From NCBI RefSeq assembly GCF_006716465.1, contig NZ_VFPB01000003.1, forward strand, positions 124,001 to 188,000: 64,000 nucleotides of DNA, given 5' to 3'. A program made the position numbers and the translations under genes. Shown here in pieces: positions 63,786 to 64,000 of the stretch. This stretch comes from Pseudoxanthomonas sp. 3HH-4. Its GTDB lineage: Bacteria; Pseudomonadota; Gammaproteobacteria; Xanthomonadales; Xanthomonadaceae. Positions within the stretch are counted from its first letter, which is position 1, and every line of letters begins with the position of its first letter. The notes beneath the pieces are model-generated. The model had not been told where the DNA came from. It made no database searches and worked only from the letters and a program-made list of their open reading frames with translations.

Positions 63786-63895
63786 GTAGGTTGAGTAGAG
63801 CGCAGCGGCTTTCAATGGCGAAGCCGGTCTACCCATCATCGCGGATGATCAGGCGCACCGAAGCGATGGGTATCGCTACGCTCAACCCATCCTAC
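63786..63895. repeat. REP-type composite repeat R3
   Basis: The left part (63786-63840) matches R1 closely, ending AAGCCGGTCTACCCATCATC. The right part (63831-63895) matches R2 closely, ending CGCTCAACCCATCCTAC. The whole is thus a fusion of the R1 and R2 types, with inverted GTAGG/CCTAC ends. Confidence 0.9.
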
Positions 63896-63913
63896 ATTTC
63901 ATGGCGGCCGAAG

Positions 63914-63931
63914 TGGCGGAGAGAGTGGGAT
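63914..63931 (-). other. tRNA-Ser 3'-end-like fragment (possible attachment-site remnant)
   Basis: On the minus strand the bases read ATCCCACTCTCTCCGCCA, the usual end of a bacterial tRNA-Ser (3' T-stem, acceptor stem and encoded CCA-like end). The sequence before it on that strand does not give a T-loop (TTCGA) or the rest of a tRNA, so only the 3' fragment is present. Integrated elements that use a tRNA gene leave such duplicates. The remaining bases to 64000 hold a small inverted repeat TAGGT-CCC-ACCTA (63938-63950) and nothing else identifiable. Confidence 0.45.
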
Positions 63932-64000
63932 GGAGGTAGGTCCCACCTAACCGCTTGAATTGACTGCAGAACCCGTTTGGCGGGGTCTCCTGGTTTGTGT

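Noticed and set aside
63900-64000. Complete tRNA gene at the window edge
   Set aside because: Only the 3' end resembles tRNA-Ser; there is no T-loop, anticodon arm or D-arm in the adjoining bases.

Overview
The window is GC-rich, gene-dense DNA from a gammaproteobacterium, most likely of the family Xanthomonadaceae/Lysobacteraceae (Pseudoxanthomonas, Stenotrophomonas, Xanthomonas or Lysobacter type). The basis for this is the ndk-rlmN-pilF-rodZ-yfgM-bamB-der order, the cmk-rpsA-ihfB-lapA-lapB order, a 'transmembrane repetitive protein', a fused glucosylglycerol-phosphate phosphatase/synthase, and REP-type repeats with a RAYT transposase. The taxon is an inference from protein resemblance. No rRNA or complete tRNA gene is visible.

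Layout. 1-7.2 kb: a Kef-type antiporter (cut by the window edge), a small membrane protein, a divergent SDR/AraC pair, and moeB-moeA-der in one minus-strand run. 7.2-12.4 kb: outer-membrane assembly, cell-shape, pilus and translation genes (bamB, yfgM, rodZ, pilF, rlmN, ndk). 12.6-16.9 kb: a PsrA-like TetR regulator with a perfect palindromic operator, followed by a fatty-acid beta-oxidation pair (fadN-type plus thiolase). 17-24 kb: CsaA-like protein, FAD amine oxidase, galU, a CapD/WbpM-type epimerase, a WecA/MraY-type transferase and lapB-lapA. 24-27 kb: ihfB, rpsA, cmk. 27.1-33.9 kb: rpmJ, agmatine deiminase and N-carbamoylputrescine amidase (agmatine to putrescine) with an AKR, an MFS protein, an acetyltransferase and a TraB-family protein. 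33.9-41.7 kb: an MFP plus two RND permeases, overlapping and apparently translationally coupled. 42-46.6 kb: two cytochromes c, a repetitive membrane protein, nfuA, phhB, a TonB-domain lipoprotein and a frameshifted DUF1761 gene. 46.6-51.2 kb: rluC and rne divergent across a long leader. 51.3-60.3 kb: secreted proteins, a GacA-like regulator, M28 peptidase, PEP-mutase-like protein, ggpPS, and a LysR/DJ-1 divergent pair.

The last 4 kb is accessory in character. It holds a 252-bp array of 42-bp repeats built from 21-bp half-units, a 3'-truncated RAYT (REP-associated tyrosine transposase), a two-gene operon with lower GC (DUF5343 protein plus a Swt1-type HEPN protein with an intact RxxxxH motif), a secreted TraB-like protein bracketed by large inverted REP repeats, and at the edge an 18-bp match to a tRNA-Ser 3' end that could be an attachment-site remnant. 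The DUF5343-HEPN pair is the best candidate for an uncharacterised toxin/defence module.

Functional themes: molybdenum cofactor maturation (moeA/moeB), envelope biogenesis (bamB, lapAB, rodZ, sugar-nucleotide genes), polyamine metabolism (aguA, aguB, PuuB-like oxidase), fatty-acid degradation under PsrA-type control, multidrug efflux and osmolyte synthesis. All family assignments were made by reading the translated sequences; no database search was run.
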